Notes: generated from the letters alone by a model not told the origin. A DNA stretch of 64,000 bases from Armatimonadota bacterium (GCA_018268255.1 JAFDWX010000001.1:620001-684000), one strand, 5' to 3'; shown: positions 1 through 10,236, counted from the stretch's first letter. Made by a program: numbers and translations.

Positions 1-240
1 AGCCGAGTCAGGAGCATTGGTCGGATCGGTGTACTCCACTTTCCCTTGGCCGCTGTTCGGCATTCCAGCCGGATTTTTCGTGCCGCCAGAGGTGTCCTGC
101 GGCATCCCCGCGAATGGGGGAGGAGCTTCCATCTTGCGCGTCGTTTTGGTCGGAGCAAGCATTTGGCATCCAGACAAAACCGAGACAACCGCAATCACGG
201 TGGAAATGGATATTCGCGATGCGTATTGATTCAGTTTCAT
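1..240 (-). CDS. lipoprotein, 3' end outside the window
   Basis: Reading from the ATG at 240 gives 80 codons without a stop to the window edge. The N-terminus is charged, then hydrophobic (ISISTVIAVVSVLSGC), with the lipobox LSGC, so a lipid-anchored envelope protein is expected. The rest visible is rich in Pro, Gly, Thr and Asn and looks disordered. The ATG overlaps the queE stop (ATGA), making it the last visible member of the operon. Function cannot be told from this fragment. Confidence 0.75.
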   Translation of the reverse strand, partial: MKLNQYASRISISTVIAVVSVLSGCQMLAPTKTTRKMEAPPPFAGMPQDTSGGTKNPAGMPNSGQGKVEYTDPTNAPDSA

Positions 241-935
241 GTTCCTCTAGTATTGCCGAAGAGCTGGATATGGAATCGAGGTGTGATTCTCCAACCACGG
301 TCCAAGACGACGCTTACCAACTGCTGCTGGCAGGTCTCTAGTGTGGTTTGATCAATTCCTTGGGCCATCAGCAATACTCGCTCGGGTTCAACGCTTTTTA
401 GTGCGTTTAGAATTCCATCAATCTGTTGGACATCTTCCACAATTGTCGCCGTTTGGACAACGAATTTAAGCTGATAAGTGTAAGTTTCTATGAGTTTCAG
501 AAGTGTATCCTGGGAGATGCGCTGGGCCTCATGTCTATCTTTCCATGGACCTTCTGGGGTGGAATGGGCCAACTTCGGGCTGATGCTCATGAGATCACAT
601 TCCACCGTGCGAAATCGGGTGCCTGCCGTCTCGATGGTGATGTGGAAACCTCGTGCTTTGAGTTCCCGGGCGAGACCTTCGATGGGTTCGAAGATCATCG
701 GTTCACCGCCTGTCAGGACCACGTGTCTCGACCGGTAGGGTGCGATCGCGTCTAGGATCTCGTTGATCGACATGACCGGTCCTTCCGGATTCCAACTGGC
801 GTATGGGGTGTCACACCAAACGCATCTCAGATTGCATCCGCTTACACGCACAAAAATGCTGGGGACTCCGAGTAAGAGCCCCTCACCTTGAACGGACTCG
901 AAGATTTCTGAGATTCGGAGCTGGCTCTCGGTCAT
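237..935 (-). CDS. queE: 7-carboxy-7-deazaguanine synthase (radical SAM)
   Basis: 232 residues. Makes 7-carboxy-7-deazaguanine from 6-carboxytetrahydropterin in the queuosine pathway. The N-terminus has FESVQGEG and a CX3CX2C iron-sulfur motif (Cys34, Cys38, Cys41, [13 protein letters not shown]), followed by LTGGEP, all as in QueE; the CX3CX2C spacing is the classical radical-SAM one. The start at 935 was chosen because its ATG overlaps the queC stop as ATGA and gives the usual short N-terminus; the longer reading frame upstream lies inside queC. The product is the substrate of QueC, encoded just upstream. Confidence 0.95.
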   Translation of the reverse strand: MTESQLRISEIFESVQGEGLLLGVPSIFVRVSGCNLRCVWCDTPYASWNPEGPVMSINEILDAIAPYRSRHVVLTGGEPMIFEPIEGLARELKARGFHITIETAGTRFRTVECDLMSISPKLAHSTPEGPWKDRHEAQRISQDTLLKLIETYTYQLKFVVQTATIVEDVQQIDGILNALKSVEPERVLLMAQGIDQTTLETCQQQLVSVVLDRGWRITPRFHIQLFGNTRGT

Positions 936-1618
936 AACCTCAAATGTGCGAGCACCGGGTCGTCCATCCCAAGACTGTGGAAAGCAGCGCTTCGAATCTG
1001 GCACGAATCGCATGCGCCGCACGCTCTCCCCGTGGAGTCAGGATCATAACAGGAGTGGGTGAGGCCGTAATCGACACCCAGGCCGAGACCCGTTTCGATG
1101 ATTTGCGCTTTGGTCATGGAGATTAGAGGCGCGTGGATGGTGATCTTCTCGCCAGAGACTCCCACCTTCGTGGCGACATTGGCAAGATGCTCGAATGCCT
1201 CGATAAACTCTGGCCGACAGTCTGGATAGCCGCTGTAGTCCACTGCATTGACTCCCACGAAGATGTCGAAAGCACCGGAAACCTCTGCAAACGCCAACGC
1301 GAGGCTCAGCATCACTGTGTTGCGGGCCGGGACATAGGTGATTGGAATATCTTCGACCATTTCCGATTCGGTTCGGTTCTTCGGAACATCAAGATTGTCC
1401 GTGAGAGCCGAGCCCCCGAAATCCGAAAGTGGCACACGGACCAACTTATGCTTTACCTGCAGCGCGTCGGCGATCCGTCGCGCTGCATCCAGTTCCACCC
1501 GGTGGCGTTGTCCGTACTCGACAGTCAACGCGATGGTTTCAAACCCCTGGTGCCGGGCGATCGCCAAAACTGTCGCCGAATCAAGACCACCGCTGAGAAG
1601 TACGATCGCTTTTTTCAT
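932..1618 (-). CDS. queC: 7-cyano-7-deazaguanine synthase
   Basis: 228 residues, normal for the family. ATP-dependent conversion of 7-carboxy-7-deazaguanine to preQ0. The PP-loop SGGLDS is at residues 9-14 and the zinc-binding Cys cluster near the C-terminus is Cys190, Cys200, Cys203 and Cys206 (HSCYDP, CGACDSC). The ATG at 1618 overlaps the stop of the cysteine desulfurase (ATGA); a start five codons upstream is possible but less likely. Canonical length and motifs argue for a housekeeping role in queuosine synthesis rather than the QueC-like proteins of defence loci. Confidence 0.95.
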   Translation of the reverse strand: MKKAIVLLSGGLDSATVLAIARHQGFETIALTVEYGQRHRVELDAARRIADALQVKHKLVRVPLSDFGGSALTDNLDVPKNRTESEMVEDIPITYVPARNTVMLSLALAFAEVSGAFDIFVGVNAVDYSGYPDCRPEFIEAFEHLANVATKVGVSGEKITIHAPLISMTKAQIIETGLGLGVDYGLTHSCYDPDSTGRACGACDSCQIRSAAFHSLGMDDPVLAHLRL

Positions 1619-2763
1619 TCGTCCGCTCCCCATTGTGACGGGTCGAGAACTCGCGAAATGCGTCTGGCGGCTTCTGTGGCCTCTTCCAGCGTGGTCGAAT
1701 CTCCAAAGGTGAACCTCAAACCGCGATTTGCCCTTGCCTCATCGAATCCCACAGCAAGGAGCACGTGAGAAGGTTCCAACGATCCGGAACTGCATGCGGC
1801 ACCACTGGAACAGCTCACTCCCGCACGGTCGAGCTTGATGAGAGCAACTTCTGCGGATGATTTCTGCAACACAAAGTGCGCGTGGCTCGGAAGGACATCA
1901 TCACCGACCCCGACTGTGAGCCCGAGCGGAACCTGCATCTTTTCCAATACCGCGACGAATTGATTTCGAGCTGCCTTCCGCAGGCTAGGTTCACGGTTTA
2001 GTCCGACCGCAGTACCAAATCCGATGATTCCGGCGACATTCTCGGTTCCTCCCCGCATTTCGCGCTCTTGGCCTCCCCCAAATAGGATTGGATCCAGTTT
2101 GATCCCGGATCGGAATGCGAGCGCACCGATGCCTTTCGGACCGTTTACCTTGTGCGCGGAAACGCTCACCATATCCGCTCCCAAAGCATCCAAGTCGGTC
2201 GGGAGTGTGAGATACGTTTGGACAGCGTCCGTGTGGAATAGCGCCCCATGTCTGTGGGCGATCACGCTGAGCTCCGAGATTGGGTTTACAACTCCGGTTT
2301 CGTTGTTGGCGTGCATCACGCTGACCAAAAGTGTCGCCTCATCGATGCACTCCACGAGCGCCGAAGGCTGGATGCGGGAACGAGAGTCGCAGGGAATCAG
2401 CGCGATCTCATAGCCGAGTTTTGCCAAAGGCTTTATGAGATGGAGCACACAATGGTGCTCGGCAGCTCCAATCAGAATTTTGTTTCGCTCTCCGCCTAGG
2501 CCAGCCATTGCCGAACCCAGAATCGCCAAATTGGCAGCCTCCGTGCCACCGGAGGTGAAGATGACCTCACCGAACAGTACTCCTAGGGAGGTTGCCACGG
2601 CCTCACGTGCCGAATCGATGGCCGCACGCGCTTTCCGACCCTCGAGATGGGTGCTGCTCGGGTTGCCGAAGTCCTGAGTCAACCAGGGAGCCATGGCCTG
2701 CGAAACAGCTTCAGCCAGCGGGGTGGTTGCGGCGTGATCCAAGTAAATCCGAGAATCGATCAT
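1615..2763 (-). CDS. cysteine desulfurase, NifS/IscS type
   Basis: 382 residues. PLP-dependent release of sulfur from cysteine as an enzyme persulfide. Visible signatures are [10 protein letters not shown] at the N-terminus, AAEHHC (cofactor-stacking His), the PLP lysine in [14 protein letters not shown], and the catalytic-loop cysteines in [11 protein letters not shown], typical of group I enzymes. ATG at 2763 overlaps the stop of the CPBP gene. Its place just upstream of queC-queE suggests it supplies sulfur for tRNA modification or iron-sulfur assembly of QueE, but a general role is equally possible. No scaffold protein gene (iscU/nifU) is nearby. Confidence 0.92.
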   Translation of the reverse strand: MIDSRIYLDHAATTPLAEAVSQAMAPWLTQDFGNPSSTHLEGRKARAAIDSAREAVATSLGVLFGEVIFTSGGTEAANLAILGSAMAGLGGERNKILIGAAEHHCVLHLIKPLAKLGYEIALIPCDSRSRIQPSALVECIDEATLLVSVMHANNETGVVNPISELSVIAHRHGALFHTDAVQTYLTLPTDLDALGADMVSVSAHKVNGPKGIGALAFRSGIKLDPILFGGGQEREMRGGTENVAGIIGFGTAVGLNREPSLRKAARNQFVAVLEKMQVPLGLTVGVGDDVLPSHAHFVLQKSSAEVALIKLDRAGVSCSSGAACSSGSLEPSHVLLAVGFDEARANRGLRFTFGDSTTLEEATEAARRISRVLDPSQWGADE

Positions 2764-4109
2764 CGCCAAAGGGAAATTGTCAGTAGGACGCTGTTGTGCA
2801 CGGCATGCATCATCACCGAGGGCCACAGGGAACCGGTTTGAAAGGCCAGGGTCGCCGACACCGCGCCGACGGTGGCCAGAGGAAGCCATGCACCGATACC
2901 CTGAGGGTGAATCATCGCAAATGCGAAGCTCGAGACGAGGATTCCAAAAGTCGGAGTGCGGAGCCGTGCAAGTGCGGGAGCGAGCATGCCTCTAAATAGG
3001 ATCTCCTCCAATACCGGCGCCATGATGGCTGCCTGAAATCCGAACAGGATGATGTTGAACAAAGTTGGGTTCTTCATCAGTTCGGTCGCTCCGGGGTGAC
3101 TTGCGTCGGGAAGATATTTTTGAACTGCGGCTAACAGCAGCAGCGCACAAAACATTGGCGGCACCGTCCCGAAGTTGCCCAATAGACCGACGACCGGTAC
3201 TTTCCAAATGGGTATTCGTCTGCCGAATAGCTTGGATAAGGGAAGCTTCTTCCCCAAAATGGGGATCGCGATAATGGCAAATGCTAGTGCCAATTTCACC
3301 GTCGTCTCCACCACCTCGCCCGTTCCTTTGCCCATGATGTCCGGTATCGGTAGCGGCAACATGAGAACCAGCAGTATGTAGAAGAATCGGAACGCTAAGG
3401 AATCGGCTTCAAATGCCGAGATCGGACCAATCGGAAAGCCCACTGGAGCCCAGTCGCCTTTCGACCGCTTGATCATGAAGAACAGCCAAACAATGAATCC
3501 TACGACAAGGGCAGCCAGAAACGCGATAACGAACCCCATCATTTTGAAGGTCGATCGCTCAACCGAGTTTTGCACCCATTGCTTCATTCCGGCCAGCTCA
3601 GCCGCTCGGAGTTTTGCCGCGCCAACTTTGTAATTTGGCCCGCTCAATCCATCAAAGATGGTCTTCGCTGTTTTTGGATCGACTTTCTTGGTGTAGAGCT
3701 GGTGCATCAGGAAGGCGTTGCCGCCGCTCTGCTTTCCCAGAGCCTTGAGATCGGCAGGATCCATCTTGCGGCCAGTTTCGTATGCCAGCTGGACCCTCAG
3801 TTCGGAGATGACGATGCTTGACCGATCACCGCGATTCAAGCTGTCCCAAATGGCTTGGCCGGAAGTTGCAGATTCCTTCACCAACGGTTTGAAGATCTCG
3901 GACCGGTTCTGGCAGGCCAGCGTATAGATTTGCTCCCCTGCAAGGATCGCCACTGATTCCGACTTCTTGTCTCGCTTAAAATTCAGAATCAAGGCGCCTG
4001 CGATCAGCAAGAAGAAAAGTGCTCCCAAGAGGAACCACCCTCGGATATCGCGTCGTTCGGGAACCGGAGGCGGCGGCGCGACGGGCAGTTCAAACTGAAT
4101 CTCGGGCAT
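2760..4109 (-). CDS. CPBP-family intramembrane glutamic endopeptidase
   Basis: 449 residues. A proline-rich cytosolic N-terminus (VAPPPPVPERR) precedes one transmembrane segment, a soluble domain of about 170 residues, then several membrane segments. The C-terminal part holds the CPBP (Abi/CAAX) signatures: APVLEEILFRG (EExxxR motif), FAMIHPQG and SVMMHAVHNS. Such proteases cleave within membranes; the substrate is unknown. First gene of the five-gene ATGA-coupled operon. The ATG at 4109 is preceded by TACAAT eight bases upstream and no ribosome site, so the message is probably leaderless. A longer start at 4157 exists but lies upstream of that box. Confidence 0.88.
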   Translation of the reverse strand: MPEIQFELPVAPPPPVPERRDIRGWFLLGALFFLLIAGALILNFKRDKKSESVAILAGEQIYTLACQNRSEIFKPLVKESATSGQAIWDSLNRGDRSSIVISELRVQLAYETGRKMDPADLKALGKQSGGNAFLMHQLYTKKVDPKTAKTIFDGLSGPNYKVGAAKLRAAELAGMKQWVQNSVERSTFKMMGFVIAFLAALVVGFIVWLFFMIKRSKGDWAPVGFPIGPISAFEADSLAFRFFYILLVLMLPLPIPDIMGKGTGEVVETTVKLALAFAIIAIPILGKKLPLSKLFGRRIPIWKVPVVGLLGNFGTVPPMFCALLLLAAVQKYLPDASHPGATELMKNPTLFNIILFGFQAAIMAPVLEEILFRGMLAPALARLRTPTFGILVSSFAFAMIHPQGIGAWLPLATVGAVSATLAFQTGSLWPSVMMHAVHNSVLLTISLWR

Positions 4110-4117
4110 ATCCAATG

Positions 4118-4123
4118 ATTGTA
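4118..4123 (-). promoter_or_regulatory. -10 box (TACAAT) of the CPBP-queE operon
   Basis: TACAAT on the minus strand, eight bases before the ATG at 4109. No clear -35 element and no Shine-Dalgarno site. The predicted transcript starts within about 2 bases of the ATG. Confidence 0.6.
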
Positions 4124-4197
4124 CGCTTAACCTGATCGGAACCTCTCCGTCACACACGCGTTCGAACTAACGTATCCTCTAACCAGAACCAATCCCT

Positions 4198-5331
4198 ATG
4201 CTCAGCACCGCACTAGTTATTGCAGTCTTGGCCGCCGTGCCAGATCCCACAAGTCTCTCAATCGAAACTTATCGAACACGAATCGGGCTTGGATTGGCTG
4301 ACTCGGCCTATTCCAAACTGGATTGGGACCTTGATTTGGGACGCGCTCTCGCAAAATCCGTTGCCGACCAAAAGCCAGTTCTTGTGTGGGTCGAAGCTGG
4401 CCACCCACTTTCGACCACAGACGCCCACGGAATCGATCTGCGGCAGAAGGTGTGGAATCAAGCATCCAAGCTGACGGGCACGGACAAGGTCCACTGGGTG
4501 GCCATGAGCACGACCGATTGGCTGTCGGCCCCAGGCAATCTGGACCGCCCCAAGCCGGAATCAGGTCGCGAATTTGCAGGCGTCCTTCTCTTTACTCCAG
4601 AAGGAAAACTTGTCGCGCGCAACCCGAATCCCAGCATGGGTGCACTGCAAACCATGATTGATCTCGGCATGCCAAAAGCAGCGGGAGCAACTGATTGGAA
4701 GCCATTTCGGGACTATGAAGTTGCCTCGAAATCGGTACGGCTGAAATCGATTGCCCGAGACGTGACGGCAGAGAACCAGCTGGCCGACTCTACGTTTAAT
4801 GTGTCGACGTTGGACGTCCCACTAGCCTTGTTCGAGCCGCTCATGCCCAAATTCCAAGAGGTAGGGCAAACGGCAGTGGCGGGCAACGATTTGGCACGGT
4901 TCTTCGCCCAGTACCTGTGGGTAGATTTCTCCAAAGGAATAGCACTTCCGTTTGATCAGAACCACTTGCAGGAAGCCAGTCTTGTGAGCCGGATCTACTC
5001 GCTCGATCCCAAGTCAATCAAGCTAGAGTTCACAGGTAGGACGACTGCGACAGCCTCGGGCACTTGGACCCTCGATGGTAATGACCCTCAAGCCGAATCT
5101 ACTTCCCAGACCCGCGGCGTCGAGGCGGTTTTTTCGGGACGCGTCCGATTTGATCGAGCCTCCAAGAGTTGGACCGACCTGGAGATGATTGCTCTCTGTG
5201 ACCGGTGGGGTGGATCGCCATTCAATGGACGAAAGGATAAGACCGATCCCTCGCCCATCGCAATCTATTCGGCGCAGGTCGCGGGAGCGTTGGATCTGCA
5301 GATCCCGCCGACTTTTGTCCCAGGTAATTGA
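4198..5331 (+). CDS. secreted hypothetical protein with thioredoxin-like N-terminal part
   Basis: 377 residues. An N-terminal signal peptide (MLSTALVIAVLAAVPDP) is likely. Residues of about 45-160 (DLGRALAKSVADQKPVLVWV, then KVHWVAMSTTDW and FAGVLLFTPEGKLVAR) resemble a thioredoxin fold of the thiol-free type, as there is no CxxC. The C-terminal half is unrecognised and contains a threonine-rich beta segment (EFTGRTTATASGTWTLDG). A TATCCT box sits 19 bases before the ATG. It converges on typA with a 3-base gap. Function unknown. Confidence 0.7.
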   Translation: MLSTALVIAVLAAVPDPTSLSIETYRTRIGLGLADSAYSKLDWDLDLGRALAKSVADQKPVLVWVEAGHPLSTTDAHGIDLRQKVWNQASKLTGTDKVHWVAMSTTDWLSAPGNLDRPKPESGREFAGVLLFTPEGKLVARNPNPSMGALQTMIDLGMPKAAGATDWKPFRDYEVASKSVRLKSIARDVTAENQLADSTFNVSTLDVPLALFEPLMPKFQEVGQTAVAGNDLARFFAQYLWVDFSKGIALPFDQNHLQEASLVSRIYSLDPKSIKLEFTGRTTATASGTWTLDGNDPQAESTSQTRGVEAVFSGRVRFDRASKSWTDLEMIALCDRWGGSPFNGRKDKTDPSPIAIYSAQVAGALDLQIPPTFVPGN

Positions 5332-5334
5332 TCT

Positions 5335-7167
5335 CTAGACGACCACTTCGGCGCGTCGTTCGGCAACGCGGCGCTCGGAGTGGTCGAGAATCCGCTTGCG
5401 GAATCGCAGCTGCTTCGGCGTGACTTCTAAGAGTTCGTCGTCGCGGAGCCAAGCAAGCGCTTGCTCCAGCGAAAAGTCGCGGTGGGAGTCGAGCACCGTC
5501 GTGGCGTCGCTCGTTGCGCTCCGCATGTTGTTGGCCGCCTTTTGGAGCGTAATGTTCACCACCATGTCGTCGTCTCGCGAATTCGCCCCAACGACCATGC
5601 CGACATACACTTCAGTCCCAACCGGATAGAAAAGTGTTCCGCGCTCCTGAATACCTTCATAGGCATAGCGGGTGATTTTGCCCGGGTCCTTGGCGATGAG
5701 CGACCCGTTGGTCCGGCTGACCACTTCGCCTTTGTAGATACCGTAGCCATCAAACAGCGACGACAGGATTCCCAGCCCACGAGTGAGGGTGAGGTAGATC
5801 GTTCGAAATCCGATGAGGCCGCGGGTTGGGATCACGTATTCCAGTCGAACGGAATCGTTCTGCTGGAGCATATCTCGCATTTCGCCCTTGCGGCGAGCCA
5901 ACTCCTCCATTACATCACCCATCGATTCGGCGGGCAGTTCGAGCGTCACCAACTCGTAGGGCTCCACGATTTGTCCCGATTCGTCGCGTTTGAGGATGAC
6001 TTGGGGTCGCGAGATTGCCATCTCGTAGCCTTCGCGGCGCATGGTTTCGATCAAGATGGCGAGCTGCAATTCTCCACGAGCTCGGACTTTCACGGCGTCT
6101 GCTGGGGAATCCGGGTCGATCTGGATCGAGACGCTCACGTGCTCTTCTTTTTCGAGCCGCTCCCGGATCTTGTGGATCGTGAGGAACTTGCCTCCATCCT
6201 TGCCCGCCAGCGGTGATTGGTTCGGATAGAAGTTCATGCTGAGCGTACTGGGCTCGATCTTGATAGCCGGGAGCGCTTCCGTCGAATCGGGCGTCGCAAC
6301 GGTGTCGAAGAGGTCGATGTTATCGACACCGGCGAGCATGACGATTTCGCCCGCTGAAGCTTCCGTGATTTCCTTGAGATCGACGCCTTCGTAAGTCCAA
6401 AGCTTGGTCACGTTGAAACCTTGGACCTTGCCACCATCGGGTTTGAGATGGCTGAGACGATCTCCGATTTTGACAGTGCCCCGCAAGATCTTTCCTCCGA
6501 ACATGCGGCCGACATAATCGTTGTAATCCAGGTTGTTGATTCGGAGCAGCAGTGGACCTTCGAACTCAACCGATGGAGGCGGGATGCTGTTGATCACTGT
6601 CTCGAAAAGCTCGCGCATGTCCGTGTCGTGAGCTTCGGGCTCCGTCCGGGCGAATCCGGCCACACCGCTGGTGTAGATGTGTGGGAAGAACAGATCTTCT
6701 TCTTCGGCACCCAAGTCGATAAACAGGTCGATGGTCTTGTCGTATGCCTCGTGTGGCCTCGCCCCCGGGCGGTCGATCTTGTTCACGCAAACCACGGGCT
6801 TGAGCCCGTTCTCAAAGGCTTTCTTCAACACAAACCGGGTCTGCGGCATGGGACCCTCAAAGGCGTCTACCACTAGGAGCACGCCATCGACCATGCTAAG
6901 GACTCGCTCGACCTCGCCTCCGAAGTCGGCGTGGCCAGGAGTATCGACGATGTTGATCTTGATATCCTTGTAGCGGACGCTTGCAACTTTAGAGAGGATA
7001 GTAATGCCCTTTTCACGCTCCAAGTCGTTGCTATCCATGACACGTTCGGCCACGTGCTGGTTCTCACGAAATATGCCTGCTTGTTTGAACATTGCATCTA
7101 CCAGGGTGGTTTTCCCGTGGTCGACGTGCGCAATGATGCCGATATTGCGAATCTGGGGGAGGGACAT
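5335..7167 (-). CDS. typA: translational GTPase TypA/BipA
   Basis: 610 residues, the family's usual length. Ribosome-associated GTPase involved in 50S assembly and stress or cold growth. G1 AHVDHGKT at residues 13-20, G2 ERGITI-like [10 protein letters not shown]3 [12 protein letters not shown]4 NKIDRPGA; the C-terminal part has the [11 protein letters not shown] motif characteristic of the family. The start at 7167 ([10 protein letters not shown]) places the P-loop correctly; the frame extends ten codons upstream. A TATCCT box lies nine bases upstream with no ribosome site. Divergent from the GH44 gene. Confidence 0.96.
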   Translation of the reverse strand: MSLPQIRNIGIIAHVDHGKTTLVDAMFKQAGIFRENQHVAERVMDSNDLEREKGITILSKVASVRYKDIKINIVDTPGHADFGGEVERVLSMVDGVLLVVDAFEGPMPQTRFVLKKAFENGLKPVVCVNKIDRPGARPHEAYDKTIDLFIDLGAEEEDLFFPHIYTSGVAGFARTEPEAHDTDMRELFETVINSIPPPSVEFEGPLLLRINNLDYNDYVGRMFGGKILRGTVKIGDRLSHLKPDGGKVQGFNVTKLWTYEGVDLKEITEASAGEIVMLAGVDNIDLFDTVATPDSTEALPAIKIEPSTLSMNFYPNQSPLAGKDGGKFLTIHKIRERLEKEEHVSVSIQIDPDSPADAVKVRARGELQLAILIETMRREGYEMAISRPQVILKRDESGQIVEPYELVTLELPAESMGDVMEELARRKGEMRDMLQQNDSVRLEYVIPTRGLIGFRTIYLTLTRGLGILSSLFDGYGIYKGEVVSRTNGSLIAKDPGKITRYAYEGIQERGTLFYPVGTEVYVGMVVGANSRDDDMVVNITLQKAANNMRSATSDATTVLDSHRDFSLEQALAWLRDDELLEVTPKQLRFRKRILDHSERRVAERRAEVVV

Positions 7168-7176
7168 GCGGGTTGT

Positions 7177-7182
7177 AGGATA
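7177..7182 (-). promoter_or_regulatory. -10 box (TATCCT) of typA
   Basis: TATCCT on the minus strand, nine bases before the typA ATG, predicting a 5' leader of about three bases. No Shine-Dalgarno sequence is present. Confidence 0.5.
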
Positions 7183-7233
7183 CCTCTCAGGGGCCAAATT
7201 GCCGTAAAAGTTCCGAAACTAGCCGTATTACTG

Positions 7234-7239
7234 TAAATT
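7234..7239 (+). promoter_or_regulatory. -10 box (TAAATT) of the GH44 gene
   Basis: TAAATT ends six bases before the ATG at 7246, so transcription would begin at the A of the start codon. A poor -35 (TTCCGA, 7211-7216) stands 17 bases upstream. Confidence 0.5.
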
Positions 7240-7245
7240 GAAATC

Positions 7246-8907
7246 ATGAGAAGTACCTTGCTCTCCTCACTGGCGTTATCGAGCCTGATGCTTGTCGGCT
7301 GCTCGGCAGCCGCTATCGACACCGTCACAGTGGATGTAAATGCCGAACGCCATGCGATCAGCCCTCTCATCTACGGAGTGAACTTTCCTTCGGCCGGGCA
7401 GCATGCGCTCCTGAACCTCAAGATTGCGCGATCTGGCGGAAACGCAACCACTCGTTATGATTGGCAGACCGATGCAACGAGTTCTGGAAGCGACTGGTAC
7501 TTTCTGACCCACACCGGTGACGGAACGACCCCGAGCTTCGGTCCCGACAAGTTCGTCACCGACAATAAGACTGCCGGCGCCGAGAGCATGCTGACGGTGC
7601 CCATTATTGGCTGGGTAGCAAAACTCGGAGCTAACAATGCTTGGACCTGGTCCTTCTCTGTTGCAAAGTACGGTGCCCAACTACAAAGTGAGCCTGGCCG
7701 TCCTGATGCTGGGAATGGAATCAAGCCCAACGGCACCAAAGTTACCGGGAATGACCCCACCGATGCTAATAAATCCGTTGCCATAAGCTACCAACAGGGT
7801 TGGATTCAACACCTCATCGGAAAGTTTGGAAAGGCCAGCGCAGGTGGAGTCAAGTACTACTTGCTCGATAACGAACCGTGCCTCTGGCAAGAGACACACC
7901 GGGATGTCCAGCCAACAGGAGCGCATATGGACGATATGTGGCTCAAATCTCGGAACGCAGCATTCATGATCAAATCAGTAGATTCCAGCGCGCTGGTTTG
8001 TGGTCCGGAAGAGTGGGGCTGGCTGGGTTATAAGTACTCCGGCTACGACTTCCAATGGCTTGGTGCCAACGGCTGGAACAATACTCCCCCGGATCGATCA
8101 TCGCATAACAACATGGATTTTGCGCCGTGGATGCTGCAGCAGTTTAAGAACTATAACACGCAGACAGGCACGCGGCTGCTCGATGTTTTTACGCTCCATT
8201 ACTATCCGCAGGGAAACTACGGCGACAGCGATACGAGCCAAGCGGCACAACTTTGGCGAAATCGGAGCACCCGCTCGCTTTGGGATCGGAACTACATCGA
8301 TGAAAGCTGGATCAATGACAAGATCTATGTGCTTCCCCGAATGAAGGATTGGGTGGCGCAGTACTATCCGGGCACCAAGATCGGCATTACGGAATACAAC
8401 TTTGGTGCCGAATCTCACATTTCGGGAGCCATCGCCCAAGCGGACACTTTGGGGATTTTTGGCCGCGAGAATGTCGATTTGGCGACGCGATGGGTTGCTC
8501 CTGCAACCAGCTCGGTCACTTTCAAAGCGATGCAGATGTATCGCAATGTAGACGGGCAGAAGACCGGCTTTGGGGACACGTCGGTTAAAACCACAGTCGC
8601 AAATCCCGACGATCTGAGTGCGTTTGGTTCCGTTGATTCGGCTGGCGGTGCCGTAAGGGTCATGGTCATCCACAAGCGATTGTCAGGGAATGCCACGGTG
8701 GATGTCAATCTTGCTGGACTCAAAAAGGTCAATGGGAAGGCGACCGTTTACCAACTCACCAGTGGGAATCAAATCACAAAGCTCGCTGACGTTCAGCCAT
8801 CGGGCAGCAAAATCACGCTGACCGTTCCCCCGCAATCCATTACGCTGATCATTCAGAAGGCGGTCTATCCTGTAGTCTCCACACCCACCAAAGTGGTCAA
8901 GAGTTAA
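7246..8907 (+). CDS. glycoside hydrolase family 44 endoglucanase/xyloglucanase, lipoprotein
   Basis: 553 residues. Signal peptide with lipobox LVGC (Cys19), so the enzyme is probably anchored in an envelope membrane. GH44 signatures: SPLIYGVNF, then ARSGGNATTRYDWQ and GSDWYF; the likely acid/base is Glu210 in LLDNEPCLWQ and the likely nucleophile Glu383 in GITEYNFGAE. A beta-sandwich of about 100 residues follows the barrel (VRVMVIHKRL, ATVDVNLAGLKKV), as in known GH44 enzymes. It should cut beta-1,4-glucan backbones such as xyloglucan or carboxymethylcellulose. An alpha-xylosidase at 38-40 kb could act on the products. Confidence 0.9.
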   Translation: MRSTLLSSLALSSLMLVGCSAAAIDTVTVDVNAERHAISPLIYGVNFPSAGQHALLNLKIARSGGNATTRYDWQTDATSSGSDWYFLTHTGDGTTPSFGPDKFVTDNKTAGAESMLTVPIIGWVAKLGANNAWTWSFSVAKYGAQLQSEPGRPDAGNGIKPNGTKVTGNDPTDANKSVAISYQQGWIQHLIGKFGKASAGGVKYYLLDNEPCLWQETHRDVQPTGAHMDDMWLKSRNAAFMIKSVDSSALVCGPEEWGWLGYKYSGYDFQWLGANGWNNTPPDRSSHNNMDFAPWMLQQFKNYNTQTGTRLLDVFTLHYYPQGNYGDSDTSQAAQLWRNRSTRSLWDRNYIDESWINDKIYVLPRMKDWVAQYYPGTKIGITEYNFGAESHISGAIAQADTLGIFGRENVDLATRWVAPATSSVTFKAMQMYRNVDGQKTGFGDTSVKTTVANPDDLSAFGSVDSAGGAVRVMVIHKRLSGNATVDVNLAGLKKVNGKATVYQLTSGNQITKLADVQPSGSKITLTVPPQSITLIIQKAVYPVVSTPTKVVKS

Positions 8908-8910
8908 ACG

Positions 8911-8950
8911 AACAAAGACGTGCTGCTCTGCAAAGCAGCACGTCTTTGTT
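8911..8950. terminator. bidirectional intrinsic terminator
   Basis: A perfect 17-base-pair stem (8911-8927 with 8934-8950) around a six-base loop, with A-rich and T-rich flanks on both sides. It separates the converging GH44 and gdhA genes and can serve both. Confidence 0.85.
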
Positions 8951-8970
8951 TGACTCTCTGATATGTACGT

Positions 8971-10224
8971 TTAGGGGAAGATGCCGCGCTTGATCGTGGC
9001 TTCCGCGACTCGGTGCACACCGATGATCATGGCTGCGGTGCGCATGTCGGTCTTGTGCCGCTCGCGGGCTTGTGCAACTGCGCTATAGGCACTTCGCATG
9101 ATTCGGGCAAGCTTGGTGTTCACTTCGTCTTCCTCCCAGAAGAAGTTCTGGAGGTCTTGGACCCATTCGAAGTAGCTGACGATGACACCGCCCGCGTTCG
9201 CAAGGATGTCGGGAACGAGGAACACGCCTCGATCATTGAGGATCTGATCTGCGTCAGGAGTGGTTGGACCGTTGGCACCCTCGACGATCAGCTTGGCTTT
9301 GATCTTGTCTGCGTTTTCTTTCACCAACTGAGCTGAGATCGCGCACGGAAGAAGAACATCGCAATCCAGTTCCAGCAACTGCTCGTTGGAAACAATTTCG
9401 CAGTCCTTGTATTCCTGGATTCCCCCGTCTCTTCCGCTGTACTTATGATACAGTTCCTCGATTGGCAATCCGTTTGGGTTGTAAATCGCCCCTCGTGCAT
9501 CGCTGACTCCGATAACCTTCGCACCTTGATCGGCCATGATCCGTGCGGCAACTGAACCGACATTACCAAAGCCTTGGACCACGGTTCGGGCTCCATTCAG
9601 GTTCATTCCGATCTGCTTCGCAGCTTCCTCTGCCGCCACGACGACCCCTCGTCCGGTTGCTTCCACTCGACCTTCGGATCCACCGAGATCGACGGGCTTT
9701 CCTGTGACGACACCGGGGGTGGTATGGCCCGCTTGCATGGAGATGGTGTCCATGATCCAAGCCATGACTTGCCCATCGGTACCGATGTCCGGTGCTGGAA
9801 TGTCGCCACGTTCGCCGATAACAATGTTAATCTCGGTCGCGAACCGACGGGTGAGCTTCTCCAACTCTCGTCGCGAAAGCTGTTTGCGATCAACCTTGAC
9901 GGAACCTTTCGCTCCGCCGTAAGGGATGTTGACGACCGCGCATTTCCAGGTCATCCACATGGCCAACGCAGTTGTTTCGTCTACATCAACATCGGGATGG
10001 TAGCGGATGCCGCCTTTGGTGGGGCCACGACTCGTGTTATGCTGGACCCGGAACCCCTCAAACACAATCACTTCGCCATTGTCCATGACCACTGGGAAGT
10101 TGACGGAGAGCTGGCGTTTGGGGCGCGCTAGGACTTGGTGGAGACCTTCGTCGAGATCAAGGTATTTCGAGGCGATCGACAGTTGCTGTCGCGCCATTTC
10201 CAGAACGTTAAAATGCTCACTCAT
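8971..10224 (-). CDS. gdhA: glutamate dehydrogenase
   Basis: 417 residues. Interconverts glutamate and 2-oxoglutarate plus ammonia. Substrate domain with GGIRYHPDV and the catalytic-lysine region PYGGAKGSVKVD; nucleotide domain with VQGFGNVGSVAAR followed by VSDARGAIYN, and the acidic residue after the second strand fits NAD preference. Length and motifs match the hexameric small-subunit GDH of bacteria and archaea. The ATG follows the mreD stop by 12 bases and is probably expressed from the mre operon. Confidence 0.95.
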   Translation of the reverse strand: MSEHFNVLEMARQQLSIASKYLDLDEGLHQVLARPKRQLSVNFPVVMDNGEVIVFEGFRVQHNTSRGPTKGGIRYHPDVDVDETTALAMWMTWKCAVVNIPYGGAKGSVKVDRKQLSRRELEKLTRRFATEINIVIGERGDIPAPDIGTDGQVMAWIMDTISMQAGHTTPGVVTGKPVDLGGSEGRVEATGRGVVVAAEEAAKQIGMNLNGARTVVQGFGNVGSVAARIMADQGAKVIGVSDARGAIYNPNGLPIEELYHKYSGRDGGIQEYKDCEIVSNEQLLELDCDVLLPCAISAQLVKENADKIKAKLIVEGANGPTTPDADQILNDRGVFLVPDILANAGGVIVSYFEWVQDLQNFFWEEDEVNTKLARIMRSAYSAVAQARERHKTDMRTAAMIIGVHRVAEATIKRGIFP

Positions 10225-10236
10225 GAAAAAAGGAAC

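Noticed and set aside
8-298. 96-codon minus-strand frame at the left edge
   Set aside because: The lipoprotein frame starting at 240 has a lipobox and an ATGA overlap with queE, so the other frame is a shadow.
932-1618. QueC-like protein of an antiviral system
   Set aside because: Length, PP-loop and four-cysteine zinc site are canonical and queE follows directly; no cyclase, nuclease or other defence gene is adjacent.
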